Shown piece after piece: positions 7,778 to 15,164 of a stretch of DNA of 42,404 bases. The DNA lies in assembly GCA_017436125.1 (NCBI GenBank), contig JAFSDS010000008.1, forward strand, positions 1-42,404. Direction: 5' to 3'. The position numbers and the translations under genes were made by a program. The notes beneath the pieces were generated by a model that was not told where the DNA came from, made no database searches, and saw only the letters and a list, made by a program, of their open reading frames with translations. Position 1 is the stretch's first letter, and the number at the start of each line of letters is the position of its first letter. Origin of the DNA: Oscillospiraceae bacterium. GTDB lineage: Bacteria; Bacillota; Clostridia; Oscillospirales; Ruminococcaceae.

Positions 7778-9208
7778 ATGAGCGAAAAAGAAAATCTCGG
7801 CATGACTGAGCAGGTCAGCGAAACCAAAGAACTCAGCCCCGCCGAAAAAGCAAAAAAGAAAAAAAGAAACTATGCTATCGCAAAAGTAGTTGTTGCAATT
7901 TGCGTTGTTCTCTGCATCGTTCTCACTGTTTTTGAAATGGGCTTTACCTACCGTACCCTTAAAGCAGTTGATGTTGACGGAACCGAATATTCCGTAGCAG
8001 AATACAACTGGCTCTATACCAACAGCCTTTACGAAGTATATAATAACCTTTATCAGACCTACGGCGAACTTGCCGCATACTTCCTTAATCCCCAGACTCC
8101 TCTTGATGAGCAGGATTATACCGATGAACAGACCTGGGCAGATTACATTGAGGAATATACTCAGAATTCCGTAATTGAGCTTACCGCACTTTACAACGCG
8201 GGTAAAGAAGCAGGCTTTGAACTTGAGCAGGAAGTTATTGACGGAATTGATGCTGAATGGGAAGATATGAAAGCTATCGCAGCAGGCAGCGGTTACAGCG
8301 CAAACGACTATGCCGAACTTAACTACGGCCGCGGCGTAAACGAAAAAGTTTTCAAAGATATGTACACCCGTTATCTCTATGCAATGTCCTATGCAGAATA
8401 TGTTGTTGAAAACGAAGAAGTTTCTTCCGATGATATCGAAACATACTATGCAGAACATGCAGATGATTTTGACAGCATCAGCTACAAATCCTACTTCGTA
8501 AGCGGCACCGCTGAGGAAGGCGAAGATGCAGATGCAGCTATGGAAGCAGCAAAAGCAGAAGCAGAGGAAGTTAAAGAAGGCAGCAAAGAAGTTACCTTCA
8601 CCGAATCCAACTATGTTGCAAAATCCAGAGTTCCCGAAACCTATTCCGAATGGCTCCTTGATGAAGCAAGAACCGCCGGCGATATCGAAGTTTTTGAATC
8701 CGAAACCGGTTATTATGTTATCGAATTTGTTGAAGAAAACGATATCCATTACAACACCGTTGATGTAAGACATATTCTTGTAACCCCCACCGATGAAACC
8801 GAGGACGCAAAAGCGGCAGCTCTTGTTGCAGCAGAAACCTATATGCAGGAATGGAAAGATCTTGGCGGCACCGAAGAAGCTTTCGGCGAAGTTGCTAAAG
8901 AACATTCCAACGACGGTTCCGCATCCGTTGGCGGCCTTTACGAAAACGTTTATAAAGGCCAGATGGTAGCAGAGTTCGAAGACTGGTGCTTCGATTCCGA
9001 AAGAAAAACCGGCGACTGCGAAATCATCGAAACCACCTACGGCTATCATGTAATGTACTTTGTTGGCGAAGCAGAAGAATACTATGATTATGCAGTAGAT
9101 AACGTTATCAGAAACGTAAGATACAACGACTTTATGGATTCCATCGTTGAAGGTCTTGAACCTGCAGAACTTATGGGATACAGATTTATCGCAAAACATC
9201 TTAACTGA
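7778..9208 (+). CDS. Membrane-anchored parvulin-type peptidyl-prolyl isomerase
   Basis: A 476-residue foldase acting outside the membrane. A short charged cytoplasmic segment precedes a single helix (about 30-52, AIAKVVVAICVVLCIVLTVF). A SurA/PrsA-like helical chaperone region follows, then a complete PpiC/parvulin domain beginning VDVRHILV (about 329) and ending TTYGYHVMYFVGE. Before it lies a degenerate half-copy (SEWLLDEARTAGDIEVFESE...YYVIEFVEEN), so the molecule has an SurA-like repeat. ATG 7778 is chosen because AAGGATGG precedes it; an earlier in-frame ATG at 7712 lies at the predicted transcript start. It is paralogous to the next gene. Confidence 0.88.
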   Translation: MSEKENLGMTEQVSETKELSPAEKAKKKKRNYAIAKVVVAICVVLCIVLTVFEMGFTYRTLKAVDVDGTEYSVAEYNWLYTNSLYEVYNNLYQTYGELAAYFLNPQTPLDEQDYTDEQTWADYIEEYTQNSVIELTALYNAGKEAGFELEQEVIDGIDAEWEDMKAIAAGSGYSANDYAELNYGRGVNEKVFKDMYTRYLYAMSYAEYVVENEEVSSDDIETYYAEHADDFDSISYKSYFVSGTAEEGEDADAAMEAAKAEAEEVKEGSKEVTFTESNYVAKSRVPETYSEWLLDEARTAGDIEVFESETGYYVIEFVEENDIHYNTVDVRHILVTPTDETEDAKAAALVAAETYMQEWKDLGGTEEAFGEVAKEHSNDGSASVGGLYENVYKGQMVAEFEDWCFDSERKTGDCEIIETTYGYHVMYFVGEAEEYYDYAVDNVIRNVRYNDFMDSIVEGLEPAELMGYRFIAKHLN

Positions 9209-9228
9209 TAAGATTCCGAAATAAAGTT

Positions 9229-9257
9229 GGGACGGCTTTAAAAAGCCGTCCCATTTT
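9229..9257 (+). terminator. Hairpin between the two foldase genes (weak terminator or attenuator)
   Basis: An 11-bp stem, GGGACGGCTTT (9229-9239) and AAAGCCGTCCC (9242-9252), followed only by ATTTTAAA. The weak T-tract suggests partial read-through, so the second foldase could be expressed at a lower level from the same transcript. No clear promoter is visible between the genes. Confidence 0.6.
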
Positions 9258-9280
9258 AAAAGAAGGAAAGGAAAATTAAA

Positions 9281-10819
9281 ATGAAAAAACTTCTTGCGGT
9301 GCTCATCGCGGCAATGCTCGTGCTCACTGCTTTTGCAGGATGCTCCGACGAAAATAGCGAGGTCGAAATCGAAGAAAATATTGCCGTTAAAATCGGAAAT
9401 ACCGAATTCACCCTCAATGATATCAACTATATGTATATCAGCTTTTTCAATAATTTGTATAACAACCTTTACCAGCTTTACGGCGAAAACGTCGGTGCTA
9501 TTGTTGATCTTTATTCTCCTCTTGAGGATCAGATGTTTGATGATACCCTCAGCTGGCATGAATACATTATGGAAGGTACCATTGAAGGTCTTGCAAACCT
9601 TACCGCGCTTTATGAAGCTGCTCTTGCGGAAAACTTTGTTCTTCCGGAAGAATATCAGTCCTCCCTCGATACCATGAGAGAGGATGTTGAGGCTGTTGCT
9701 GCAGACGGCGATATGACCATTGACGAATATATCACCCTTATGTACGGCGAGGCAATGGATTTTGATTCCCTTTATAAAATGACAGAATTCCAGTATATCG
9801 CTGCAGCCTATGCAAACGAATATAAAGAAAGCATTGTTATTTCCGAAGAGGATATAGAAGCTTACTATGCTGAAAACAAAAGCTCCATCGATTCCGTAAA
9901 CTTCCGCTTCTATTCTTCCCAGTATTCCGAAGCAGAAGGCTCTCTTACTGCGGAAGAAGCAAAAGCTCAGGCAGAAGCCCTTGCGGCTGTTCATACCATT
10001 GATGAATTCAATGCTCTTGCATATGAATATGCTCCGGAAAATATGAAAGACTATTTTGAGGGCGGCGACGGAACCCTTTTCCCCAGCGGTACTCCCGAGA
10101 CCATCGGTATTGAAGAATTGAGCAACTGGCTTTTTGAAGAGGGCAGACAGCTTGGCGAAACCATGGTATATCATGACGAAACCTACAGCAGCTATATCAC
10201 CGTAATGTTCGAGGAAATTGTTTCCGCTGATTATAATTTCGTTGATGTTCGCCATATTCTTATCATGCCCGAAGAGGACGAGGAAGGCAATTCCACCGAA
10301 GAGGACTGGGCAGAAGCAGAGAAAAAGGCAAAAGAGATCTATGCAGAATATCTTGCTGGCGACAAAACCGAACAGAGCTTTAAAATCCTTGCGGCTGAAA
10401 ATTCCCAGGACGGAAATGCTTCCGTAGGCGGCATCTATGAAGACGTTTATAAAGGCCAGATGGTAGCTCCTTTTGAAAACTGGTGCTTTGATGAAGCAAG
10501 ACAGCCCGGCGATACCGATATCGTTGAAACCAGCTTTGGCTATCATATCATGTATTTTGTCGGCCAGGGAGAAAATAACCTTGTAAGCCTTGTTGAACCC
10601 GTTCTTGCGGAAGAGGCATTCAACAACTGGATAATTTCCATCAGCGAAAATATCGAAGTTGAACGCCTTGATCTTCTCGAAAATGCCGGCGGCATGATCG
10701 ATGACATCATCAACGCCGCAAAAGCCCTTGCAGAGGAACAGGCAGCGGAATCCCAGGAAGAAACCGGCAACGTTACCAATGAAGAGGTAGTTTCCGGTGA
10801 TGAATCCGCGGAAGGCTGA
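9281..10819 (+). CDS. PrsA-like lipoprotein foldase (parvulin domain)
   Basis: A 512-residue extracytoplasmic foldase. The N-terminus is a lipoprotein signal peptide with lipobox LTAFAGC, giving C20 as the lipidated residue. The helical chaperone region, a degenerate first PPIase-like half (LSNWLFEEGRQLGETMVYHD...) and an intact parvulin domain (VDVRHILIMP to SFGYHIMYFVG) follow the same plan as the gene upstream. The parvulin stretches of the two match closely (YKGQMVAPFENWCFDEARQP here, YKGQMVAEFEDWCFDSERKT there). The acidic tail is low complexity. ATG 9281 has AGAAGGAAAGG upstream. Tandem duplication with different membrane anchoring is likely. Confidence 0.9.
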   Translation: MKKLLAVLIAAMLVLTAFAGCSDENSEVEIEENIAVKIGNTEFTLNDINYMYISFFNNLYNNLYQLYGENVGAIVDLYSPLEDQMFDDTLSWHEYIMEGTIEGLANLTALYEAALAENFVLPEEYQSSLDTMREDVEAVAADGDMTIDEYITLMYGEAMDFDSLYKMTEFQYIAAAYANEYKESIVISEEDIEAYYAENKSSIDSVNFRFYSSQYSEAEGSLTAEEAKAQAEALAAVHTIDEFNALAYEYAPENMKDYFEGGDGTLFPSGTPETIGIEELSNWLFEEGRQLGETMVYHDETYSSYITVMFEEIVSADYNFVDVRHILIMPEEDEEGNSTEEDWAEAEKKAKEIYAEYLAGDKTEQSFKILAAENSQDGNASVGGIYEDVYKGQMVAPFENWCFDEARQPGDTDIVETSFGYHIMYFVGQGENNLVSLVEPVLAEEAFNNWIISISENIEVERLDLLENAGGMIDDIINAAKALAEEQAAESQEETGNVTNEEVVSGDESAEG

Positions 10820-10831
10820 TAAATAAAAAGT

Positions 10832-10869
10832 AAAAAGGCATCCGCTTTTAAAAACGGATGCCTTTTTTG
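10832..10869 (+). terminator. Intrinsic terminator after the second foldase gene
   Basis: Stem GGCATCCG (10837-10844) and CGGATGCC (10855-10862), flanked by an A5 tract and T6 tract that extend the pairing. Confidence 0.93.
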
Positions 10870-10898
10870 TTGCAAAATTTTTCCGGATGGTGTATGAT
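10870..10898 (+). promoter_or_regulatory. Possible promoter of the permease operon
   Basis: TTGCAA (10870-10875) and TATGAT (10893-10898) with a 17-bp spacer, directly after the terminator and 36 bp before the permease start. Confidence 0.5.
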
Positions 10899-10933
10899 TG
10901 CAGACGGTATTTTTGTTTTTACGGAGGACTTTT

Positions 10934-12040
10934 ATGAAGGTCGTTAATTTTATAAAAAGAAACACCGTCTTTTGCGTTGCGGCGCTGGCGGCGTTTATAA
11001 CCTGCTTTTTTATTCCGCCGGATGCGGGATATCTTGAATATTTTGACTGGCGGACTCTTGCCTGTCTTTTCATAACCCTTGCGGTGGTCTGCGCCCTCGG
11101 AAACGTAAAATTCTTTACCATCCTTGCGCGAAAACTGGTAATGGTTTCCGGCAATCTTCGGGGACTTTTTCTGATGCTTGTTGTAATAACTTTCATCGGT
11201 TCCATGATAATCGCAAACGATATGGCACTTATAACCTTTTTGCCCCTTGGATATTTTGCCCTTTCCGTCGGCAAAAAGGAAAAATATATGGCGTATCTTT
11301 TCATTCTGCAGAACATTTCCGCAAACCTCGGCGGAATGCTGACCCCTTTCGGAAATCCGCAGAACCTTTATCTCTATTCGTTTTTCGAGATCCCGACCAT
11401 GGAATTCATGTCCATAATGTTCCCGCCTTTTTTGCTTGCAATAGCTATGCTTGCGGGAGCATGTTTTCTTGTAAAACCGGAAAAACTTGTCATAGACGAA
11501 GAATTTCCGGAAAAATTCCATGTTAAAAAGACTTTGCTCTATATGGCGCTTTTTGCATTTTCCATACTCATCGTATTCCGCGCTGTGCCCTTCTGGATGG
11601 GGCTTTTACTTATCCCGGCGGTACTTTTCTTTGTTGATAAAGATGCGCTTTTGGAGGTCGATTACAGCCTTTTGGGAACGTTCTTTTTCTTCTTCATCTT
11701 TTCCGGAAATCTTGCAAGAATAGAAGCGGTAAATGAATTTTTCTCCATGCTTCTGCAAAAAGACGCTCTTATCGTATCCGTTTTTTCCTGTCAGTTTATA
11801 AGCAACGTGCCCTCGGCGATCTTGCTTTCCCAGTTTACAAATGACTATCATTCTCTGCTTTTGGGCGTAAACATCGGCGGAACGGGAACGCTTATCGCAT
11901 CCCTTGCAAGCCTTATAACATTCAGCGAATTCCGCATACTTTATCCGGACCAGGGCAAAAAATATTTTGTGATGTTCACTGTGATAAACCTCATTTTCCT
12001 TGTTGTTATGACGGCGGCGGCAAAACTTTTCTTTATATGA
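10934..12040 (+). CDS. SLC13/ArsB-NhaD superfamily permease
   Basis: A 368-residue membrane protein with about ten hydrophobic segments. It resembles the citrate/arsenite/Na-H (ion transporter) superfamily. Two motifs resemble re-entrant loops: NISANLGGMLTPFGNPQNLY in the first half and SNVPSAILLS...NIGGTGTLIASLASLI in the second. The GNPQN and GGTGT loops recall substrate and sodium binding loops of SLC13/ArsB members. The ATG at 10934 follows GGAGGA. The transported ion is unknown: di/tricarboxylate is the common default, but arsenite-type or others cannot be excluded. The flavodoxin gene follows after 13 nt. Confidence 0.75.
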   Translation: MKVVNFIKRNTVFCVAALAAFITCFFIPPDAGYLEYFDWRTLACLFITLAVVCALGNVKFFTILARKLVMVSGNLRGLFLMLVVITFIGSMIIANDMALITFLPLGYFALSVGKKEKYMAYLFILQNISANLGGMLTPFGNPQNLYLYSFFEIPTMEFMSIMFPPFLLAIAMLAGACFLVKPEKLVIDEEFPEKFHVKKTLLYMALFAFSILIVFRAVPFWMGLLLIPAVLFFVDKDALLEVDYSLLGTFFFFFIFSGNLARIEAVNEFFSMLLQKDALIVSVFSCQFISNVPSAILLSQFTNDYHSLLLGVNIGGTGTLIASLASLITFSEFRILYPDQGKKYFVMFTVINLIFLVVMTAAAKLFFI

Positions 12041-12053
12041 TAAAGGGGCTTTT

Positions 12054-12551
12054 ATGAAACCGAAAGCAATAGTTTATTCTTCAAACACCGGATTTACCGA
12101 AAGATACGCAAAAATGTTCGGCGAAGAAACCGGTATGCCTGTTTTTTCCCTTAACGAAGCGGCAGAAAAACTTAAAAAAGGGGAAGAGGCAATATATTTC
12201 GGATGGCTTATGGCCGGAACCGTTGCAGATTATAAAAAAGCCGCAAAGCTTTTTGATATAAAAGCCGTATGCGGCGTTTGCCTTGGAACAACCGGTTCAC
12301 AAATTGAATCGGTGCGAAAAAGCTGCGGACTTTCTTACGATTTTCCAATTTTTACTGTTCAGGGCGGAATGGACCACGCAAAGCTTAATGGCGGATACGG
12401 TTTTGGAATAAAAATGCTTACAAAATTTATGTCCAAAAAGAAAAACCGCACCCCGGATGAGGATGCGATGCTGGAACTGCTTATAAAAGGCGGGGACTAT
12501 GTTTCAAAAGATAATCTTAAAAAGGTTTTTGAGTGGTATGAAAAAGTCTGA
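12054..12551 (+). CDS. Flavodoxin-like protein
   Basis: A 165-residue protein with the N-terminal FMN-phosphate loop of flavodoxins (YSSNTGFTERYAKMF, residues 8-22) and later strands YFGWLMAG and CGVCLGTTG. The family includes electron carriers and HemG/protoporphyrinogen-oxidase-like flavodoxins. No iron-sulfur motif is present. The gene lies between a permease and an MBL hydrolase and overlaps the latter by 14 nt, so all three are probably translated from one mRNA. The redox partner is not evident. The link to the MBL fold recalls two-part flavodiiron proteins, but the two halves here are separate genes and no diiron protein has been shown. Confidence 0.75.
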   Translation: MKPKAIVYSSNTGFTERYAKMFGEETGMPVFSLNEAAEKLKKGEEAIYFGWLMAGTVADYKKAAKLFDIKAVCGVCLGTTGSQIESVRKSCGLSYDFPIFTVQGGMDHAKLNGGYGFGIKMLTKFMSKKKNRTPDEDAMLELLIKGGDYVSKDNLKKVFEWYEKV

Positions 12552-13311
12552 TTCAAGCTGGTTTACTGTTGACAAAATTGATGAATGTACTTTCGTTATA
12601 AGTGAATACAGCCATTGGGAAGAAACCCATTGCTATTTGCTGATTGGAAAAGAAAAAGCTCTTCTCATCGATACGGGCCTTGGAGTATGTGATATTTCAA
12701 AAGAGGTCAGCAAGTTAACTTCAAAACATATTTGTGCCGTTGCTACCCATATACATTGGGATCATATCGGCGGACACAAATATTATCCGGATTTTTTCGC
12801 TCACCGGGCGGAACTTGATTGGCTTTCGGGAAAATTCCCTCTTCCTGTTGAAACGGTAAAACAGCTTATTTCAAAGGATTGCATTTTGCCTCAGGAATTT
12901 GATATAGGTTCTTATGATATATTTCAGGGTAAACCTTCTTCTTTGATTTGTGACGGAGACACCATTGACCTTGGAAACAGAAAAATAATTGCTTTACATA
13001 CTCCGGGACATTCTCCCGGACATCTTTGTTTTTTTGAGGAAGAAAGCGGATATTTTTTCAGCGGGGATTTGATTTATAAAGGTATGCTTTTTGCAAATTA
13101 TCCTTCAACAGATCCAAAAGCTTATCTTGAATCATTGGAAAAAGTTTCATCTCTTCCTATAAAGAGGATTTTTCCCGGACATCATTCGCTTGATTTGAAA
13201 AATGAAATAATTAAAGAAATGCTCCATGAATTCAGAAATCTGGACAGAAACGGAAATCTTCATCACGGTGCCGGAACATTTGATTTTGGCGAATGGAGCA
13301 TAAAACTGTAA
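12538..13311 (+). CDS. Metallo-beta-lactamase-fold hydrolase
   Basis: A 257-residue MBL-fold enzyme. The metal motif THIHWDH gives H71, H73, D75 and H76. It is followed by GHSPGHL (third metal histidine region), SGDLIYKG (bridging aspartate) and FPGHHS near the C-terminus, so both metal sites are complete. The substrate is unknown; glyoxalase-II-like thioesters or lactones are usual for the fold. The start at 12538 lies inside the end of the flavodoxin-like gene (14-nt overlap). An earlier in-frame ATG at 12499 is less likely because the first residues from there do not fit the fold. Confidence 0.85.
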   Translation: MKKSDSSWFTVDKIDECTFVISEYSHWEETHCYLLIGKEKALLIDTGLGVCDISKEVSKLTSKHICAVATHIHWDHIGGHKYYPDFFAHRAELDWLSGKFPLPVETVKQLISKDCILPQEFDIGSYDIFQGKPSSLICDGDTIDLGNRKIIALHTPGHSPGHLCFFEEESGYFFSGDLIYKGMLFANYPSTDPKAYLESLEKVSSLPIKRIFPGHHSLDLKNEIIKEMLHEFRNLDRNGNLHHGAGTFDFGEWSIKL

Positions 13312-13314
13312 AAA

Positions 13315-13352
13315 TAAAAAAGGCCGCTTCCAAAAGGAAGCGGCTTTTTTAA
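13315..13352. terminator. Bidirectional terminator between converging genes
   Basis: Stem GCCGCTTCC (13323-13331) and GGAAGCGGC (13336-13344) with a T6 tail on the plus strand and an A-tract on the left. It separates the MBL gene from the convergent GNAT gene. Confidence 0.92.
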
Positions 13353-13360
13353 TATGTCCA

Positions 13361-13846
13361 TTAAAGGTTTTTCATAAGAAGCCATTCGCCGATGCCTTTT
13401 TTAAGAAGGTCGGGAACAAGAAGAAGGGGCTTAAAGCCTTTTTTCTGATAAAGGGCTTTTGCTCTCGGGTTAAAGTCGGAAACAGCGATGAATGCTTTAT
13501 CAAAGCCCATCTGTTTGCAAACTCCGAGATAGATGTCGATAAGCTGGTCGCCGATGCCTTTGCCGCGGTAACCGTCTTTTACGCCAAGAAGAGCAAGATA
13601 GGGAAGTTCGCCGTACATACCCATCATGTCATATACCATAAGGCCGACGGGTTCGCCTTTTTCGGTTTCGGCGATAATTACGTTTCCGTTTTCAAGGGGA
13701 CCGTAAACCCATTCGCGAAGAGTTTCGGTTCCTTTAAAATAATGCTCATAAAGGGGGCTGTTATCAAAAATCTTGACATATTCATCCCATTTATCGGTAG
13801 TGCCTTTAACAAAATTTACTCTGTATTTATAATCCATCTGAGACAT
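13361..13846 (-). CDS. GNAT-family N-acetyltransferase
   Basis: A 161-residue acyl-CoA-dependent acetyltransferase. The conserved core includes LPYLALLGVKDGYRGKGIGD, containing the acetyl-CoA pyrophosphate-binding signature (R/Q)xxGxG/A as YRGKGIG, followed by a helix and the beta-bulge segment KAFIAVSDFNPRAKALYQKKGF. The start ATG at 13846 has GGAGGGAAAACAA in front; an upstream TTG at 13861 is ignored. The promoter is visible upstream. The acceptor substrate cannot be predicted. It is monocistronic, ending at the shared terminator. Confidence 0.88.
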   Translation of the reverse strand: MSQMDYKYRVNFVKGTTDKWDEYVKIFDNSPLYEHYFKGTETLREWVYGPLENGNVIIAETEKGEPVGLMVYDMMGMYGELPYLALLGVKDGYRGKGIGDQLIDIYLGVCKQMGFDKAFIAVSDFNPRAKALYQKKGFKPLLLVPDLLKKGIGEWLLMKNL

Positions 13847-13882
13847 TTGTTTTCCCTCCAATGGTCAAATTTTTACAAGTAG

Positions 13883-13911
13883 ATTATATTCCTTAAAGGG
13901 AAAAAAGTCAA
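13883..13911 (-). promoter_or_regulatory. Promoter of the GNAT gene
   Basis: On the minus strand, TTGACT (13911-13906) and TATAAT (13888-13883) with a 17-bp spacer, about 35 bp from the start codon. Confidence 0.75.
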
Positions 13912-13932
13912 TGGAGCAGGGACAAAATCCGG

Positions 13933-14697
13933 TCATCTTTTTTTATAAATAACAAGTTCCGGGTTTTCGCCCTTTTCGTCATAGGTGCATACAAGAAGAA
14001 AATCCATGTTTGCCGCAAGGCCGAAGCAGCGGGTTTTATCAAATTCGCTTTCAAGCTGTGTTCCAAGATAGGTTGCTCTGTCATCAAGAAATTTAACTAT
14101 ATTTCCGTTTGGGAGGCGATATTCGAGATTTATAAAATTACCCACCAAGGCATTTATGCTTTTTACCTTTGGCATTCCGTCGATATGAAGTTCGTTAAAC
14201 TCGCGGATGATCTGATTTTTAAATTCATCAAACTTTTCTTTTCCGCCCAAATTCATATATTTTTTCCAGTAATTCAGGCTGGGAAGCATATTTTTCATAT
14301 ATTCCTTAACCTGCTCCGAAGAAAAATGTTCGTTTGCCATGCTTTTTGCGCAAACTTCGATAAGTTCGTCCATATCGTGATACATATATTCTCCGTCCGC
14401 ATAGCACCATTTGCAGTATTCCTCGTTAAAATCACCGTCGGTTTCTCTGCTGATGATGCTGTCCTCCAGCGGCATTCCGCAGCATTGGCAGATAAGCTTT
14501 TGAGGAGAGCCGAGAAGGGTGTTTATGGAAACATCGAACAGCTTTGAAAGCAGCTTCAATGTTTCGGTATTCGGGGTGGTTTCGCCGTTTTCCCAGCGGG
14601 AAACTGCCTGGCGCGTAACAAAAACTTTTTCCGCAAGTTCATCCTGTGAAAGTCCCGCTTTTGTTCTTAAAGATAAAATAACATCCTTTGTTTCCAT
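13933..14697 (-). CDS. XRE-family regulator with putative zinc-ribbon effector domain
   Basis: A 254-residue protein. Residues 6-62 are a Cro/CI HTH (LRTKAGLSQDELAEKVFVTR, QAVSRWENGETTP). Next comes a cysteine-rich zinc ribbon of the Zn_ribbon_2 type: C70, C72/C73 (CQCCGMPL) and C95, C98 (YCKWCYADG). A helical segment and a C-terminal alpha/beta domain follow. The zinc part may sense metal or redox state, but no ligand is known. The ATG at 14697 follows CGAGGTGAT. A palindrome overlapping its -35 suggests autoregulation. Confidence 0.85.
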   Translation of the reverse strand: METKDVILSLRTKAGLSQDELAEKVFVTRQAVSRWENGETTPNTETLKLLSKLFDVSINTLLGSPQKLICQCCGMPLEDSIISRETDGDFNEEYCKWCYADGEYMYHDMDELIEVCAKSMANEHFSSEQVKEYMKNMLPSLNYWKKYMNLGGKEKFDEFKNQIIREFNELHIDGMPKVKSINALVGNFINLEYRLPNGNIVKFLDDRATYLGTQLESEFDKTRCFGLAANMDFLLVCTYDEKGENPELVIYKKR

Positions 14698-14717
14698 ATA
14701 AATATCACCTCGAGTAC

Positions 14718-14763
14718 ATTATACGCGGATATTCCATGATGCACAAGCAACTTGCTGTTGCTT
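14718..14763 (-). promoter_or_regulatory. Promoter and palindromic operator of the XRE/zinc-ribbon gene
   Basis: On the minus strand, TTGTGC (14746-14741) and TATAAT (14723-14718) are 17 bp apart. The perfect palindrome AAGCAAC-N5-GTTGCTT (14745-14763) touches the -35 from upstream. This placement fits operator control by the HTH protein itself; binding is inferred. Confidence 0.6.
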
Positions 14764-14788
14764 ATTATAAAGCTATGAATAATTTAAC

Positions 14789-14817
14789 TTGACAATAAAA
14801 TAAGCGGGTGTTATAAT
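14789..14817 (+). promoter_or_regulatory. Consensus promoter of the valS T-box transcript
   Basis: A perfect TTGACA (14789-14794) and perfect TATAAT (14812-14817) with the ideal 17-bp spacer. Transcription should begin near 14824. Confidence 0.92.
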
Positions 14818-14823
14818 CCTTAT

Positions 14824-15115
14824 GTTATCTAAAAGGCTATGATGAAGAGTGCGCTTTGTTTTGCTGTTTTAAGAGAGTCGGCGGTGGGTGTAAGCCGATA
14901 ACAAAAACGCTGCGCTGTAGCTTCGGAGCCGAAGGGAAGAAAACGCTTTTGCGTGATTAGAACCCTTCCGTATCGGCAGCGTTAATTGCCATGGGGCGTA
15001 TCCGAAGCCCCAAAGAGCGGTATTTGCCGTAAAGGCAGATGCAATTTGAGTGGTACCGCGGGTCTGTGATATTACAGCTCGTCTCAAAGAAATTTTCTTT
15101 GGGACGAGTTTTTTA
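14824..15115 (+). ncRNA. T-box riboswitch (valine, specifier GUA) with terminator
   Basis: A tRNA-sensing leader upstream of valS. The T-box core TGGTACCGCGGG (15051-15062) pairs with uncharged tRNA acceptor ends. Stem I can be drawn: GGCT/AGCC (14835-14838 with 14927-14930), GAAG/CTTC (14844-14847 with 14921-14924) and GCGC/GCGC (14851-14854 with 14912-14915). The 5' internal-loop strand is AGT and the 3' strand TGTAG contains the valine codon GTA (14917-14919). The GTCGGCGGTGGGTG distal motif follows the AGAG element. The terminator CTCGTCTCAAAG/CTTTGGGACGAG (15078-15108) is followed by six T. Low charged tRNA-Val should favour read-through. The specifier position is inferred from pairing. 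Confidence 0.92.
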
Positions 15116-15164
15116 TTTTCCCAAAAGAGAAACGGAAATACTAAAAGAAAGAGGAAAAATCAAA

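Noticed and set aside
7754-10546. Long minus-strand open frame opposite both foldase genes
   Set aside because: Antisense shadow of two genes with good signals; residue content is unnatural and no ribosome site precedes it.
12054-13311. Split flavodiiron protein (flavodoxin plus MBL gene)
   Set aside because: The MBL protein carries the HxHxDH zinc-type motif of hydrolases, not the HxExD diiron set of flavodiiron proteins.
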